Part shown: piece by piece, positions 10,037-20,197 of the stretch
Layout: every line of letters begins with the position of its first letter
How positions within the stretch are numbered: position 1 is the first letter of the stretch
NCBI GenBank assembly: GCA_019279435.1
Contig: JAAALK010000286.1
Span: forward strand, 28,829,712-28,893,711
Reading direction: 5' to 3'
DNA: 64,000 bases
DNA from: Zizania palustris
Taxonomy: Eukaryota; Streptophyta; Magnoliopsida; Poales; Poaceae
Made by a program: the position numbers and the translations under genes
The notes under the pieces: model-generated
The model's database searches: none
The model's input: only the letters and a program-made list of their open reading frames with translations
Told to the model about the DNA's origin: nothing

Positions 10037-10890
10037 ATGGCAAAGACAAGCTTTAAGGTCCCTGGAGCGGCTTCAGCCCTTGCTCGGCAGCAGGCTACGG
10101 CGGCAGCGGCAGCAGAAGCATCAGCGATGGCGACTCCGACGGCAATAGTGGCAGCACCAATGGCGGCGCAAGGAAGAAATCCCCAAAATGTTGGTCCTCA
10201 CGATCTCCTCCCAACGTCTTCGAAGTATCCGGACCAGTCTTATCAACTGGGCCGTCAACCTGCAAAAGGAAGTCGCTCGCAGCAGCAATAGAAGGGAAGA
10301 TTAGCTCAGAAATCATAATTTGCAAACCTGGAAAGGAGGCCATTCCTTCGACAAGGCCTGGAGAAGTGGTAGTCTTCGAAGCTTTTTTCGAAGCCGGGCT
10401 GGGACTTTCGGCAGTCGACTTCCTGTCGGAGGTATTGGATTTATTCCACATCACCCTTCCCCAACTCTCTCCGAACGCAATAGCGCGCCTTGCCATCTTC
10501 GAATGGGCGTTGTGAGTTGAAGGATGTGAAGGTAGAGCAGAGATCTTCGCAGCACTGCACAGGGCATCTTGCCAACCCAAGACCTTCGTAGGCCTCGGAG
10601 GTGAAAAGATGGTGGTGGCCTTCGGGAGCATCAACTTCCGGCTTCGAGATGAATATTCTCTAAGATTTCCAGCGAAGGCCATCAATGCCAGATGGTACAC
10701 GGATTGGATCCTCCGGTGGTTTTATGCTGAAGTTGGGACAAGCAGCCGTCTGGCTGGACCCTTGCAAGACATAAACTTCCGAAGGGAGGCCCTGGTTCAC
10801 CCAGATCACGGGCAGCTCGAAGCTCGCCTCAGCCTGCTTCAAAGAATTAGCCGCCACCTGAGCATGCGAAACCGATTTTTCGTAATGTAA
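10037..10890 (+). pseudogene. TAT-2 antisense gene, exon 1 only, fused to 3' untranslated region
   Basis: Same gene as 51789-55252 and 19871-16336. It starts MAKTSFKVPGAASALARQQ with Ala-rich tracts, then GPHDLLPTSSKYPDQSY. A frame change follows, then GLGLSAVDFLSEVLDLFHI, TLPQLSPNAIARLAIFEW, AFGSINFRLRDEYSLRF and LAGPLQDINFRREALVHPD. A TGA sits near 10512. After ISRHLSMRN the reading runs into FFVM and a stop. That stretch matches sequence downstream of exon 5 in TAT-3, so exons 2-5 and all four introns have been deleted. The QLSPNAIARLAIFE region resembles the plant 'gypsy-type transposon' domain found in extra ORFs of Tat elements; this is a resemblance, not a search result. Confidence 0.75.
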
Positions 10891-11620
10891 TTGTAATTTG
10901 TTCGAATGATAAATATCGATTTTTAAAATTGTCTCCCTAATTCCCAGCCCCTCTTTGGGCATAAGCAACTTCGAACTACAGTCAAAGATGGTTAGGCGCA
11001 AAGAAAAACTTAGGAGCACAATTTTGGAGGCTCGGAGCCCCTCGGCAATTTAAAGATTGATTAAAATCTTATAAAGTGTCTTCGACTAGTTGAAGTTTGA
11101 AAACTGGTAACTTAGCACCTTTTGTTTTGAAAGAAGTCACCTCGGACAAACTTTCCGGACACTTTAGTGTCCCAAACGATTGGTCACTTTGGACTCTTTT
11201 CACAGATATTCGAAGCTCATCAGCTCAAACTCTGTTTGTTTTGGCCTCCTTCGGCTCTTTTTTGCGAATGCTATCAAACCGGTGGTTTGGAATACGCAGT
11301 GGTCTCCTTGGACTCTTTTTACGGATGCTTTCAAGCTGGAGCTTGGAATCCGCGTTATTTGGTCTCCTTCGACTCTTTTTTCGGATGCTTTCAAGCTGGT
11401 GGCTTGGAATCCGTTTTTCAGTTACTTTCCCACCTCGTCGGAAGCTTCAAACCAGTGGTCCGAAGCTTGAAAAATGATTCAAATTAATTACACTTCCCTC
11501 CCAGCCAACTTCGTTCTTCTAGTGCGTCCACTAGAAGCAGGAAGTGTTGGGGGGTAGGCAATATCTGAACCATGAACTTTATTAATTCAGAAGGTGTTTA
11601 TAAATGATTACAAAGATCCC
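10891..11620. repeat. TAT-2 spacer with about 60-bp tandem repeats
   Basis: Non-coding spacer between the convergent antisense gene and pol. From 11182 to 11420 a unit of 58-60 bp repeats about three to four times with decay. Each unit holds GGACTCTTTTTACGGATGCT and a GGAATCCG-type end. A minus-strand AATAAA (about 11576) follows pol. Because the period is divisible by three, long meaningless ORFs appear in several frames. Homologous arrays lie at 15599-15836 and 55709-55944. Confidence 0.82.
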
Positions 11621-12511
11621 CTATGCAAAATATCGCTTTAAGTGCTCCGCATGCCATGCATGCGTTAGCTCTTCACCTTCTAAAGTAGCTAACTTAAAAG
11701 AACCAGGGCGTCCTGAACGGAGAATTATATATGGGCCTTCCCACTTATTCCCTAGTTTCCCTGGTGCTATAACACTTCGCACAACAAGATGACCCGGCTT
11801 ATGTTCATTGAGCTTGACCTTCGGATCAAACCATGTCTTCGTATGCTGATGATACTTTGATAAATTTGCGACAGCTCGAAGTCTTGTTTCTTCTGTTAAA
11901 TCAAGCGAAGTTTGCCTTTCTGCTTCTATTTCCGGTTCGGTGCTGCGAAGTGATCCTCCTTTAAGCTCCGTCGGCGTCATAGTTTCGTCTCCGAATAATA
12001 GTCTGAAAGGAGTGAAACCTGTAGACCTTGACTGAGTTGTCCGAATGGACCATAGAATTTTCGGGACCTCTTCGGTCCACAATCCTTTTGCCAATCCCAC
12101 TATTCTTCGATTCAGCCCTGACAAGATATTACCATTGACTCTCTCCATAGCTCCATTAGACTGAGGATGTCGCACTGTAGCAAAGCATAATTGGATGCCT
12201 AGATCTTCACAAAATTTCCTGAAGGGTTCTACATTGAATTGTGTTCCATTGTCAACTGTCAACTGCCGAGGCACTCCGAAGCGGCATATGATATTTTTCC
12301 AGAAAAATTTTTGCACATTATTCGAAGTGATAGCTGTTAGGGGCTCTGCTTCGACCCACTTGGAAAAGTACTCAATTGCTACCACTGCGAATTTCAAATT
12401 TCCTTTTGCTACTGGGAAGGGGCCAATAAGATCCATGCCCCATCTGGCCATGGGCCATACTGGAGCAATGACTTGAAGAGCTATTGGCGGGCGATGACTT
12501 CTTCGTCCCAT
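11621..12511 (-). CDS. TAT-2 integrase fragment
   Basis: An open stretch of 296 residues, unusually well preserved. The catalytic core shows WGMDLIGPF (Asp), TVDNGTQFNVEPF (Asp) and HPQSNGAMERVNGNIL (Glu), followed by GLWTEEVPKILWSIRTTQ, TGFTPFRLLFGDE and the C-terminal WFDPKVKLNEHKPGHLVV and GKLGNKWEGPYIILRSGR. It ends at LKRYFA plus stop, the same end as in TAT-1 and TAT-3, so the C-terminus is native with no chromodomain. The start at 12511 is only the first Met after a stop; the zinc finger lies just upstream in the adjoining segment. It has no intact Gag, PR or RT with it. Confidence 0.88.
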   Translation of the reverse strand: MGRRSHRPPIALQVIAPVWPMARWGMDLIGPFPVAKGNLKFAVVAIEYFSKWVEAEPLTAITSNNVQKFFWKNIICRFGVPRQLTVDNGTQFNVEPFRKFCEDLGIQLCFATVRHPQSNGAMERVNGNILSGLNRRIVGLAKGLWTEEVPKILWSIRTTQSRSTGFTPFRLLFGDETMTPTELKGGSLRSTEPEIEAERQTSLDLTEETRLRAVANLSKYHQHTKTWFDPKVKLNEHKPGHLVVRSVIAPGKLGNKWEGPYIILRSGRPGSFKLATLEGEELTHAWHAEHLKRYFA

Positions 12512-13107
12512 CCACTGACAACCTTGGCAGGTGCGGACTAAGTTCTCCGCATCATCTACTATTGTAGGCCAATAAAGCCCCTAGCGAAGTGTTTATCCTA
12601 CCAAAGCTCGAGGAGCCAGATGGCTACCACAGAGTCCTTCATGAATTTCTCGAAGAATTTCTTGACCTTCGGGTTGAGATATACATCGGAGTAGAGGGGA
12701 ACATACTCCGGCCTTGTACAAAATACCGTTGATTATATGATAATTTCGAATTCTAAGCTTCAACCTCGAAAGTTGTGGCCCTTCAGACAAATTTGCTTCT
12801 CCTTGCAATAATTCTGTAATTGAACTTCCCCAATCTTTAGTTGGAATGCAAAGGACTTCCGCGGAAGGGATCTGCTGCACCGAAGGTGTACTGAGTTCTT
12901 CGTAAAACGCCTCTTTTGGAATGTCCATAGCTCCGGCTGCAGCTTTTGCCAAGATATTAGCTTGCGCATTTTCTGCTCTGGGTATACTTCGAATGGAAAT
13001 CCCTTTAAATGCTGCTTCAATCTTACGGATCTCCTCTAAATATTTTGCAAGCTGTGGATGCCGAACATGAAAACTATTTTCTACGTGCCCATCTACAATT
13101 TGAGAAT
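12512..13107 (-). pseudogene. TAT-2 second RNase H end, tether and integrase zinc finger
   Basis: Minus-strand coding with frameshifts: AAAGAMDIPKEAFYEELS, the RNase H to integrase tether (VLCIPTKDWGSSITELLQG), SRLKLRIRNYHIINGILYK, and the integrase HHCC finger (IHEGLCGSHLAPRALVG to CQGCQWMGRRSHRPP). The Tat-lineage tether is recognised by comparison with TAT-1 14061-14500 and TAT-3 57194-57478. The sequence stops matching near 13107, where the strand of coding flips. Confidence 0.8.
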
Positions 13108-14060
13108 CTCCACATCAGCACTTAGCAGATTTCTGGCAAGGTCCGTAGAGCTAAGCCTCCCCATATTCATAGCCTTGAAAGGGTCCGAAGATTTTGCATG
13201 GACACCAGAGTGCCAAAAGAGTTTTGACGATATTAAAGATTATCTCAATAACCTCGCAACACTCACTGTGCCCATGACATATGAAACCCTTCTTTATCTT
13301 GCAGCTACGGGCTCCGCTGTCAGTGCGGTCCTTGTGTGAGAAGTGAATTTCAATGGGAAGTTGGTACAAAATCCAGTATATTTTCTATCCGAAGCTTTAT
13401 CCGGAGCCAAAACAAGATACTCCGAACTAGAAAAATTCACTCATGCTCTGGTAATGGCTTCAAGGAAACTGTGACATTATTTCTTAGTGCATAATGTAAT
13501 TGTACCAACTTTTTATCCTTTAGGAGATATACTTCGAAGCAAAGATTCTACAGGGAGGATTGGAAAATGGGCTGTCGAGCTAGCACCCTTCGGCATATCC
13601 TTTGTAGCAAGGACAGCAATCAAGTCACAAGTGGTGGCAGACTTTGTAGCAGAATGGACTCTGTCTGTAGTCTAAGCTCCGGAAAAATCAAGCGAGGGAA
13701 TATGGACTATATATTCCGATGAAGCTTTTCAAACCACCGGAGCAAGCGTTGGAGCAGTGATCATTTCACCTTCGGGACAAAGAGCAATGTATTCCGCAAG
13801 ACTCAATTTCAAGTCCACCAACAATATTGCGGAGTACGAAGGAATTTTATTAGGTCTTCGCAAGGCGCGTGCTCTTGGTGCTACAAGAGTTGTTAAAAAA
13901 TAGATTCTCAAATTGTAGCAGGGCACGTTGATAAAAGTTTTCAAGCTAGACATCCGCAACTTGCTAAATATCTAGAAGAGATCCGTAAGATCGAAGCAGC
14001 ATTCAAAGGGATTTCTGTCCGAAGTATACCAAGAGCTGACAATGCACAAGCTGATATCCT
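13108..14060 (+). pseudogene. TAT-1 RT thumb and dual RNase H, broken
   Basis: From 13110 the plus strand codes ALSRFLARSVELSLPIF, then the gypsy RNase H (FAWTPECQKSFDDIKDYL, NPVYFLSEALSGAKTRYSEL, RIGKWAVELAPFGISF). A second, archaeal-type RNase H near 13690-13960 follows (WTIYSDEAFQTTGASVGAVI, FKSTNNIAEYEGILLGL). Two RNase H domains in tandem are a known mark of the Tat lineage. Stops near 13339, 13470, 13673 and 13903 and frameshifts break it. RT fingers and palm are absent because of the TAT-2 junction. Confidence 0.83.
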
Positions 14061-15389
14061 GGCAAAAGCTGCAGCCGGAGCCATAGATATTCCGGAAGGG
14101 GCTTTTTATGAAGAGCTTACTTCTCCTTCAGTGCCCCAACTCCCTCCTGCGGAGGTCCTTTGCATTCCAAGCACCGATTGACGAAGTTCAATTATGGAAT
14201 TACTGCAAGGCGAAGCCAACTTACCCGAAGGCCCGAAGCTTTCAAGATTGCAATTGAGAGTCTAGAATTATCACATTATCAACGGTAGTCTATATAAGGT
14301 TGGAGTATGTTCCCCTCTACTCCGATGTATTTCTCAAGCCGAAGGCCAAGATATACTCCGAGAAATTCATGAAGGCCTTTGTTGTAGCCATCTTGCCCCT
14401 CGAGCTTTGGCAGGAAAACACTTCGCCAGGGGCTTTATTGGCCTACAATAGTAGCTGATGCAGAGGCCTTGGTCCGCAATTGCCAAGGTTGTCAATGGAT
14501 GGGAAGACGAAGTCATCGTCCGCCATCACCTCTTCAAGTTATTGCTCCAGTTTGGCCCATGGCCAGATGGGGCATGGATCTCATTGGCCCCTTTACAATG
14601 GAAAAAGGAAGTTTTAAATTTGTGATGGTAGCAATTGAATATTTTTCCAAGTGGGTCGAAGCAGAACCCCTCACAGCTATTACTTCGAAAAATGTACAAA
14701 AATTCTTCTGGCAAAATATTATATGCAGGTTCAGAGTGCCTCGACAGCTAACAATCGACAATGGCACCCAATTTGATGCCGAACCATTCAGAGAGTTATG
14801 CGAAGGTCTTGGCATAGAAATGTGTTTTGCAGCTATTCGTCATCCTCTATCTAATGGAGCCGTCGAGCGAGCTAACGGTAATATTTTATCAAGCCTGAAT
14901 CGAAGAATAGTAGGATTGGCAAAGGGACTGTGGACCGAAGAGCTCCCGAAGATTTTATGGTCCATTCGAACCACTCAAGCAAGGTCCACAGGTTTTACTC
15001 CATTTAGATTACTATTCAGAGATGAAGCCATGACGCCGACAAAGCTTAAAGGAGGATCTCTTCGCACCATCGAATCTGAAAAAGAAGATGGAAGACAAGC
15101 TTCACTAGATTTAACGGAAAAAACAAGGCTTCGAGCTATTGCAAATCTGACGAAGTATCAACATCAGACAAAGACTTGGTATGACCCTAAGATTAAACTC
15201 AATGAACTTAAACCAAGTCATTTATTTTTACGAAGCATTATAGCACCAGGAAAATTAGGAATTAAATGGGAAGTTCCATATATCATCCTTCGTTCAGGAC
15301 GCCCTTGTTCTTTTAAGGTAGCTAATTTAGAAGGTGAGGAATTGAAGCATGCCTGGCATGCGGAGCACCTTAAGCGATATTTTGCATAG
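14061..15389 (+). pseudogene. TAT-1 integrase, partly open
   Basis: Tether and zinc finger (IHEGLCCSHLAPRALAGKH, frameshift near 14435, then NCQGCQWMGRRSHRPPS). An open 306-residue stretch from 14469 follows with catalytic WGMDLIGPF, TIDNGTQFDAEPF and SNGAVERANGNIL. C-terminal YDPKIKLNELKPSHLFL and LKRYFA plus stop match TAT-2. A TGA near 14179 and a TAG near 14265 lie upstream. The core itself shows no lost catalytic residue. Only the upstream frame breaks make it a pseudogene. Confidence 0.86.
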
Positions 15390-16335
15390 GGGCTCCTTGT
15401 ATTCATTTGTAAACACTTTCTAAATAAATAAAGCTCATGGTTCGGATAATGCCTACTTCTCAAACATTTCTTACTTCTAGTGGACGCACTAGAAGAACAG
15501 AGTTGATTGCGAAGGAAAGTGTCATTTATTTGAACAAATTTTACGGAGTTCGACCCATTGGTTCGAAGCTTCCGACGAGGCGGGAAAGTCACAAAAAATG
15601 GATTACAAGCCACTGGCTTGAAAGCATCTGAAAAAAGAGTCCAAAGATATACCAAATGATACGGATTCCAAGCTTCGGCATGAAAGCATCCGTAAAAAGA
15701 GTCCAAAGAGACCACAAAAGTGGATTCCAAACCACTGGTTTGATAGCATCCGTTAAAAGAGTCGAAGGAGACCAAACAAAATAGACTCCAAGCTAGTAGA
15801 TTAAAAAAATCTATAAAAAGAGTCCAAAGTGACCATTGCAATTGGGCTCTAATGTGTCCGAAAAGGAGTCCGAAGTGACCACATTCGAAAAAGGGTACTA
15901 AGTTACCAGTTTTCAAACTCCAAATTAGTAGAGTCGATGATATTTTCGAGGTCTTTAGTGACCATTTTTGGACTTAGTCCTTAATCTTTAATATGCTAAG
16001 GGTCTTCGAGCCTCCAAAATTGTACTCCTAACTAACGTTATCTTCATTGTGCGTAACCACCTTCGATCGAATTTCAGAGGTGCTTATCCCCAAAGAGGGG
16101 CTGTGAAGTAGTGAGACAATTTTGAAACTTTCTAGTTTATATTATTTAAACAGATTACATTACATCATGAAAAATCTATGTCTATGCCAAGAAGGAAATG
16201 AAGACCTCTTCGATCCCCGGAGCTGCTTTCAAAATTAGCTCGACTTCGAGAGCGATTTGTCCTAGAGTCTAGAGTCTTTAAAACTTTACGTTTAACTCTC
16301 TTCCCTTCTTTCCAAGCTCTAAAGTCTTTCTATTC
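15390..16335. repeat. TAT-1 spacer: pol polyadenylation signal and 60-bp repeats
   Basis: AAATAAATAAAG at about 15421-15433 lies 30 bases after the pol stop and is a good poly(A) signal for the sense strand. Three to four degraded units of about 60 bp follow at 15599-15836 (AAAGAGTCCAAAG and GGATTCCAAGC recur), in the opposite sense to TAT-2 as expected from orientation. The stretch up to 16335 is non-coding and would include the 3' end of the antisense gene. Confidence 0.8.
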
Positions 16336-19300
16336 TTACTGAAGTTCAGCCCAGATCCGAAGTCGTTCGGGGCTCCTTTCCCAGCTTCGAAGTCGTTCGG
16401 AACTCTTATCTACTTGCTCTTCTTCAGCATTTTCTTCGTCAGACCATTTAACGTCCTCTGAAGATGAAGATTCTATATTAACTTCCTTTTCCTCCTTTTT
16501 AACATAAGCTAATACTTCTTTATATATATCGGGTATAACCTCCCCAGAACTTCCTCGAGGAATTGAAAATCGAGGACGCCTGTCAGGCCTTAAAGCTTCG
16601 AAGGTGGCCCATTGTAAGCGGAGTTCTTTGCTAATCTCTAACACTTCGAGCTCATCCAAAAAAGATTGGGAAGCCTAAAAACATTTCCTAATGAGTCTTT
16701 TCATTCAAAAACGAATAAAGCATGAATTTTTACATAAGCGGAGCCCTAAGGAGAACTAAACCTTCGGGTCCGAAGGAGGTTTGCTGCTCGAAGGCTGCAA
16801 CCACGCTTGCTTTTGACGGAGTCCTTCATCAATCCATATCTTGATGGCTGATCGGCCTTCAGCTCTCCAAGATGGTTGAAAGGCCTCCCAAGCCGCGGCC
16901 ACATCAACAAAGGGACTCAGGAGTCGGTCGTCACCAAAATTGACGGGGGATGCTTCGGGCTCCAGTGCAACAGATAGCCCAAGATCTTCGTAGTAACGAT
17001 GTACTCCAAGAGCAGCTACATGGCCGGAGATCTCTACGTACCGAGTGCCTACTGTCTTCATAGTCTTCGCCGCTTCTTTGGTCATCTTCAACCTCTGTAG
17101 CAGAGAGTCATTGCCAGTCGAAGAAGAAGCGCAAGAAGAGCCAAAGTACTCTAGGACACCCCGAAGGGCGTACATGGTATCCGAAGCCACCTTCTTGCAC
17201 TTTATCTTCTCTTCAGACAAAGTATTCTTTGAAGAAGTCAGCTCGTCTATCAGAGATGAATGTCTAGCTACCTCTGTCATCAAAGAATTCTTCTGTCCGA
17301 GCAGTTTTTTGGCCTCCTCCATCAATTTCAGTTGCTCCTCTCGAAGCTTGACCATTTCGGCTCCTGCAGCTGCCTGCTCTCCCCACAGCCTTTCCACCTC
17401 GGCCTGAAGAACAATTCACTCAGCCTCAAGCTCATTATTGGAAGCCTCCAAGCTAGTCCTAGCGTTTCTTTCTGCGGCTACCATTTCTTCTAAGCTCGAA
17501 GTCCGAATCTCGGAGGTAACAAGACTACCTTGAAGAGCTGTTACTTTCTCCTTGAGCTGGTTGCATTCTCGCTCATGTGATATAGCTGCAGCTCGAGCTA
17601 GAACTACTTGCTGCGAAGGAAGAAAAAGAGCAATGTAAGTAAATTAATTACATATGATTGAACTAATTCTATTTTTTTTCAAATACTTCGTACCTAGTAG
17701 GCTGCTCGTTCCAAAGCTGCATCCAACTCTGACCCCTCTGCTTCTCCAAGAGTGGAAACCAAGTCAGTCTCCCCAACTTCACGACTAGCCAGAGCCAAAG
17801 GCTCTAGCAAAGTCCGAAGTCCAGTCCTCCACTCCAGAAAAGGAGCTAGGAGGGGGAACCTTGACAAGGCGCTCTGATCGTCTTCATTTGGAGATGGGCC
17901 AAAATGCAGCGAAGCATCTTCGGTGGCCTCCGTGGATTGACCTCTATCAGTGGATTCTGATGGGGTCCACCCTGGAACAGGAGCAGGCAAAGGCCCGCCT
18001 TTACCTTTACCTTTTCCAGGACCCATCCTTAAAGTTACTTTAGGAGTTGGCTTCAGAGATACAATAGGCTCCGGCACAACCTCTGTAGCGGGAGTCTCTT
18101 CCATCGGAGCTAATCCTTTAAAAACCAAACGTATGTGATATTGCTTAAATTTTGCAGAATACAAAGAAAAGAGGGAAGAAGAAAAAAGTATTTTGTTGAT
18201 GCTTACCTCGAGCATTTTGGTGCTGAGCGAGCACTGGACTGCTCGGAGGCTCGAACATCTGGCCGAAGTCCTCTTCGGACTCCGGACTTCGAACCGAAGG
18301 AATAGCTGTAGAGATATGTTCAACCACTGCAACTATCACTTCATCCGGATGTGAGACTTGGGCGTCCATAGTCTCAACTCCGCCTTCTCCCGTAATAGAG
18401 GCATCTACTTGGCCATGAAGGACGTTCTCAGTCTCTGCCTGTTCGGGGTTATCTTTAGTGACAGGCGCTACCACACCGTCATCTTGGATGGGGACTTCAG
18501 CTCCCATCCGAGACCCTTCATCCCCTGCTAGGAGGGCTTCGAACTCTTTTCCTATTTCTCTGTTTGCTTCACCTTCAGATGATTACGAGGACGAAGTTGG
18601 AGATTTGGAAGGAGAAAGGGCTTTTGGTTTCCGGGCCACCTTTTTAACAGGTGTCTTGGCTAGCGCTGAAGTCCCTGCTTCAGCTTTCCTCTTCTTCGGA
18701 GCTTGTTCAGAGCTGATCTAGTCTAGAATAATGGGAGATCCAACTCTGAGTACACTTCATACCCAGTTGAATCGCTCCCAGCTGCCAACCAATTTCACCC
18801 TCCACTCCTTTTTAGCGGGCATAGGAGCCCCGAGGATGTTCTCTGAAGTTCGGACAATTTTTTCTAGAGTGAGGGTAGCGCGTGGATCTAAAAGATAAGA
18901 GTTCCTTTCAGTTAAATCATTTTTATAGAATCAATACTACATGTAAAATCATTTTGGAGGGCATACGAGGTTACCTGCAGCACTTGAAGGGATTTCTCGG
19001 AGTCCACCCTCTAGGTTCTCTTTGAAGTTAATCATCCAGCTAGCCATCAAGGGCGGAATCTGGAGTCCAATGAACTCCTCCGCTAAGTCATGCATGCTCA
19101 CGCAACGACTTATTGATTGCAGCAATCCAAGACGAGCTTCGAGTTGGCTTGGGTCTGGATGGACCTCCACTTCCCTCCGATAGAAATGTCTTCGAGAGGT
19201 CCAGCCAAGGCACTGTCCGCCCCTACCTTGGCATAGAACTAGCGAAGAATGCAATCCATATAACATCTCGTATTGATGGCCTTCACCGAAAACCGGGTTT

Positions 19301-19871
19301 GATATTCTTCACGAAGCCGGAAGTTGATACTACCAAAGGCAACCATCATCTTCTCTCCTCCGGCTCTAGTGTAAGTCTTCGGTTGGTAGGAAGCTTTGTG
19401 AAGCACCACGAAGATCTCAGCTCTCCCAGCACAACCTTTGGCTCACATCACCCATTCGAAGATGGCTAGGCGAGCAATAGCATTGGGGGAAAGTTGGGGT
19501 AAGGTGACATGGAACAACCTCAATACCTTAGAGAGAAAATCCACTGCTGGAAGCCCCAATCCCGCTTTGAAGAATGCTTCAAACACAACTACCTCTCTGG
19601 CTCGTGACGCAGGGATCACTTCTGCTCCGGCCTAGCGAATCTTGATTCTAGGACCCGTCTTCCTAGCAGTTACTGCTGTGATGGACTTCTTCGAGCAAGT
19701 TGAAGGCCCCAAACTATACGACTGATCCGTATATTTGGCTGACGCTGGGAGGAGATCATGAGGACTGGTTGGGCGAGGATTATCCAAAGACGTTGCTGCT
19801 GCTGCCACCATTGCCTGTTGCCTTGCCAAGGACGAAGCGGGAGCAGGAACTTTGTGGCTAGTTTTCGCCAT
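16336..19871 (-). pseudogene. TAT-1 antisense gene, five exons, decayed
   Basis: Minus-strand gene nested in a plus-strand element. Inferred exons: 19871-18975, 18887-18207, 18115-17694, 17610-16762 and 16674-16336. All four introns have GT-AG ends: 18974-18888 (phase 1), 18206-18116 (phase 1), 17693-17611 (phase 0) and 16761-16675 (phase 0). Start MAKTSHKVPAPASSLARQQA. Exon 2 carries PKKRKAEAG and VKKVARKPK (nuclear-localisation-like). Exon 3 has MGPGKGKGKGG and ALSRFPLLAPFLEWRTGL. Exon 4 is a long Glu/Lys/Leu coiled coil followed by EISGHVAALGVHRYYEDLGL. Exon 5 has ELRLQWATFEALRPDRRPRF and an acidic tail. Breaks include stops in exons 1, 2 and 4 and a CAG-to-TAG change at the end of exon 3. 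Function unknown. Confidence 0.8.
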
Positions 19872-20197
19872 TGGAGAAGATGATGTTTGGGCTTAGAAAG
19901 CAGAAAGGGGAAATGCGGAAGCAGTTGGTAAAGTATCTAAAACTCACCCCTGCTCTCTTATTTATAATGTGAACTTGTAGTTGCAATGTACCATTCATAT
20001 GAGTCGTTCCATCTTCTTTACCGTTAAAGTTCATTACGGCTCTTCATGAGAAATCACGTCTCTGGAAATGAAGCGACAGTATAGCCTATAAAAAAGGTAA
20101 TGGCTATTTATGCAAGCCTAATGGCTATTTTAGCTTCGCAAGGGCCTATCTCCGAAGTCGCTTCGACACACACCTTCTGTTAGAAGTTGGTCCAAAG
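19872..20197 (-). promoter_or_regulatory. Promoter region of the TAT-1 antisense gene
   Basis: A TATAAATA box lies on the minus strand at 19959-19966, 88 bp before the ATG. The leader between them has no upstream ATG-rich ORF that I can support. The region is cut at 20197 by CRM-2, which separates this promoter from the TAT-1 3' LTR (25724) and may have silenced it. Confidence 0.7.
20193..20197 (+). repeat. CRM-2 target-site duplication, left copy
   Basis: CAAAG directly before the LTR; identical CAAAG at 25587-25591 directly after the right LTR. A perfect 5-bp duplication proves the CRM-2 boundaries. Confidence 0.95.

Larger units (their letters stand above)
9111..13107 (-). mobile_element. 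TAT-2: Tat-lineage element, 5'-truncated, reverse orientation
   Basis: Minus-strand element with 3' LTR at 9111-9607, polypurine tract, antisense gene (plus strand, internally deleted), 60-bp repeats, integrase and RNase H. It ends abruptly near 13107 inside the second RNase H domain, where plus-strand TAT-1 pol begins. The missing 5' half and the loss of TAT-1 PR/RT at the same junction suggest one deletion or recombination after insertion. Left flank GGTCC (9106-9110) would be a target copy; its partner is lost. Confidence 0.83.

Noticed and set aside
10095..10700. 201-residue minus-strand ORF
   Set aside because: It is the reverse-strand shadow of the antisense gene exon 1, whose frame is supported by two homologous copies.
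11097..11487. Three overlapping plus-strand ORFs with 20-residue repeats
   Set aside because: They are translations of the 60-bp non-coding repeat in every frame; the same happens at 55707-56015.
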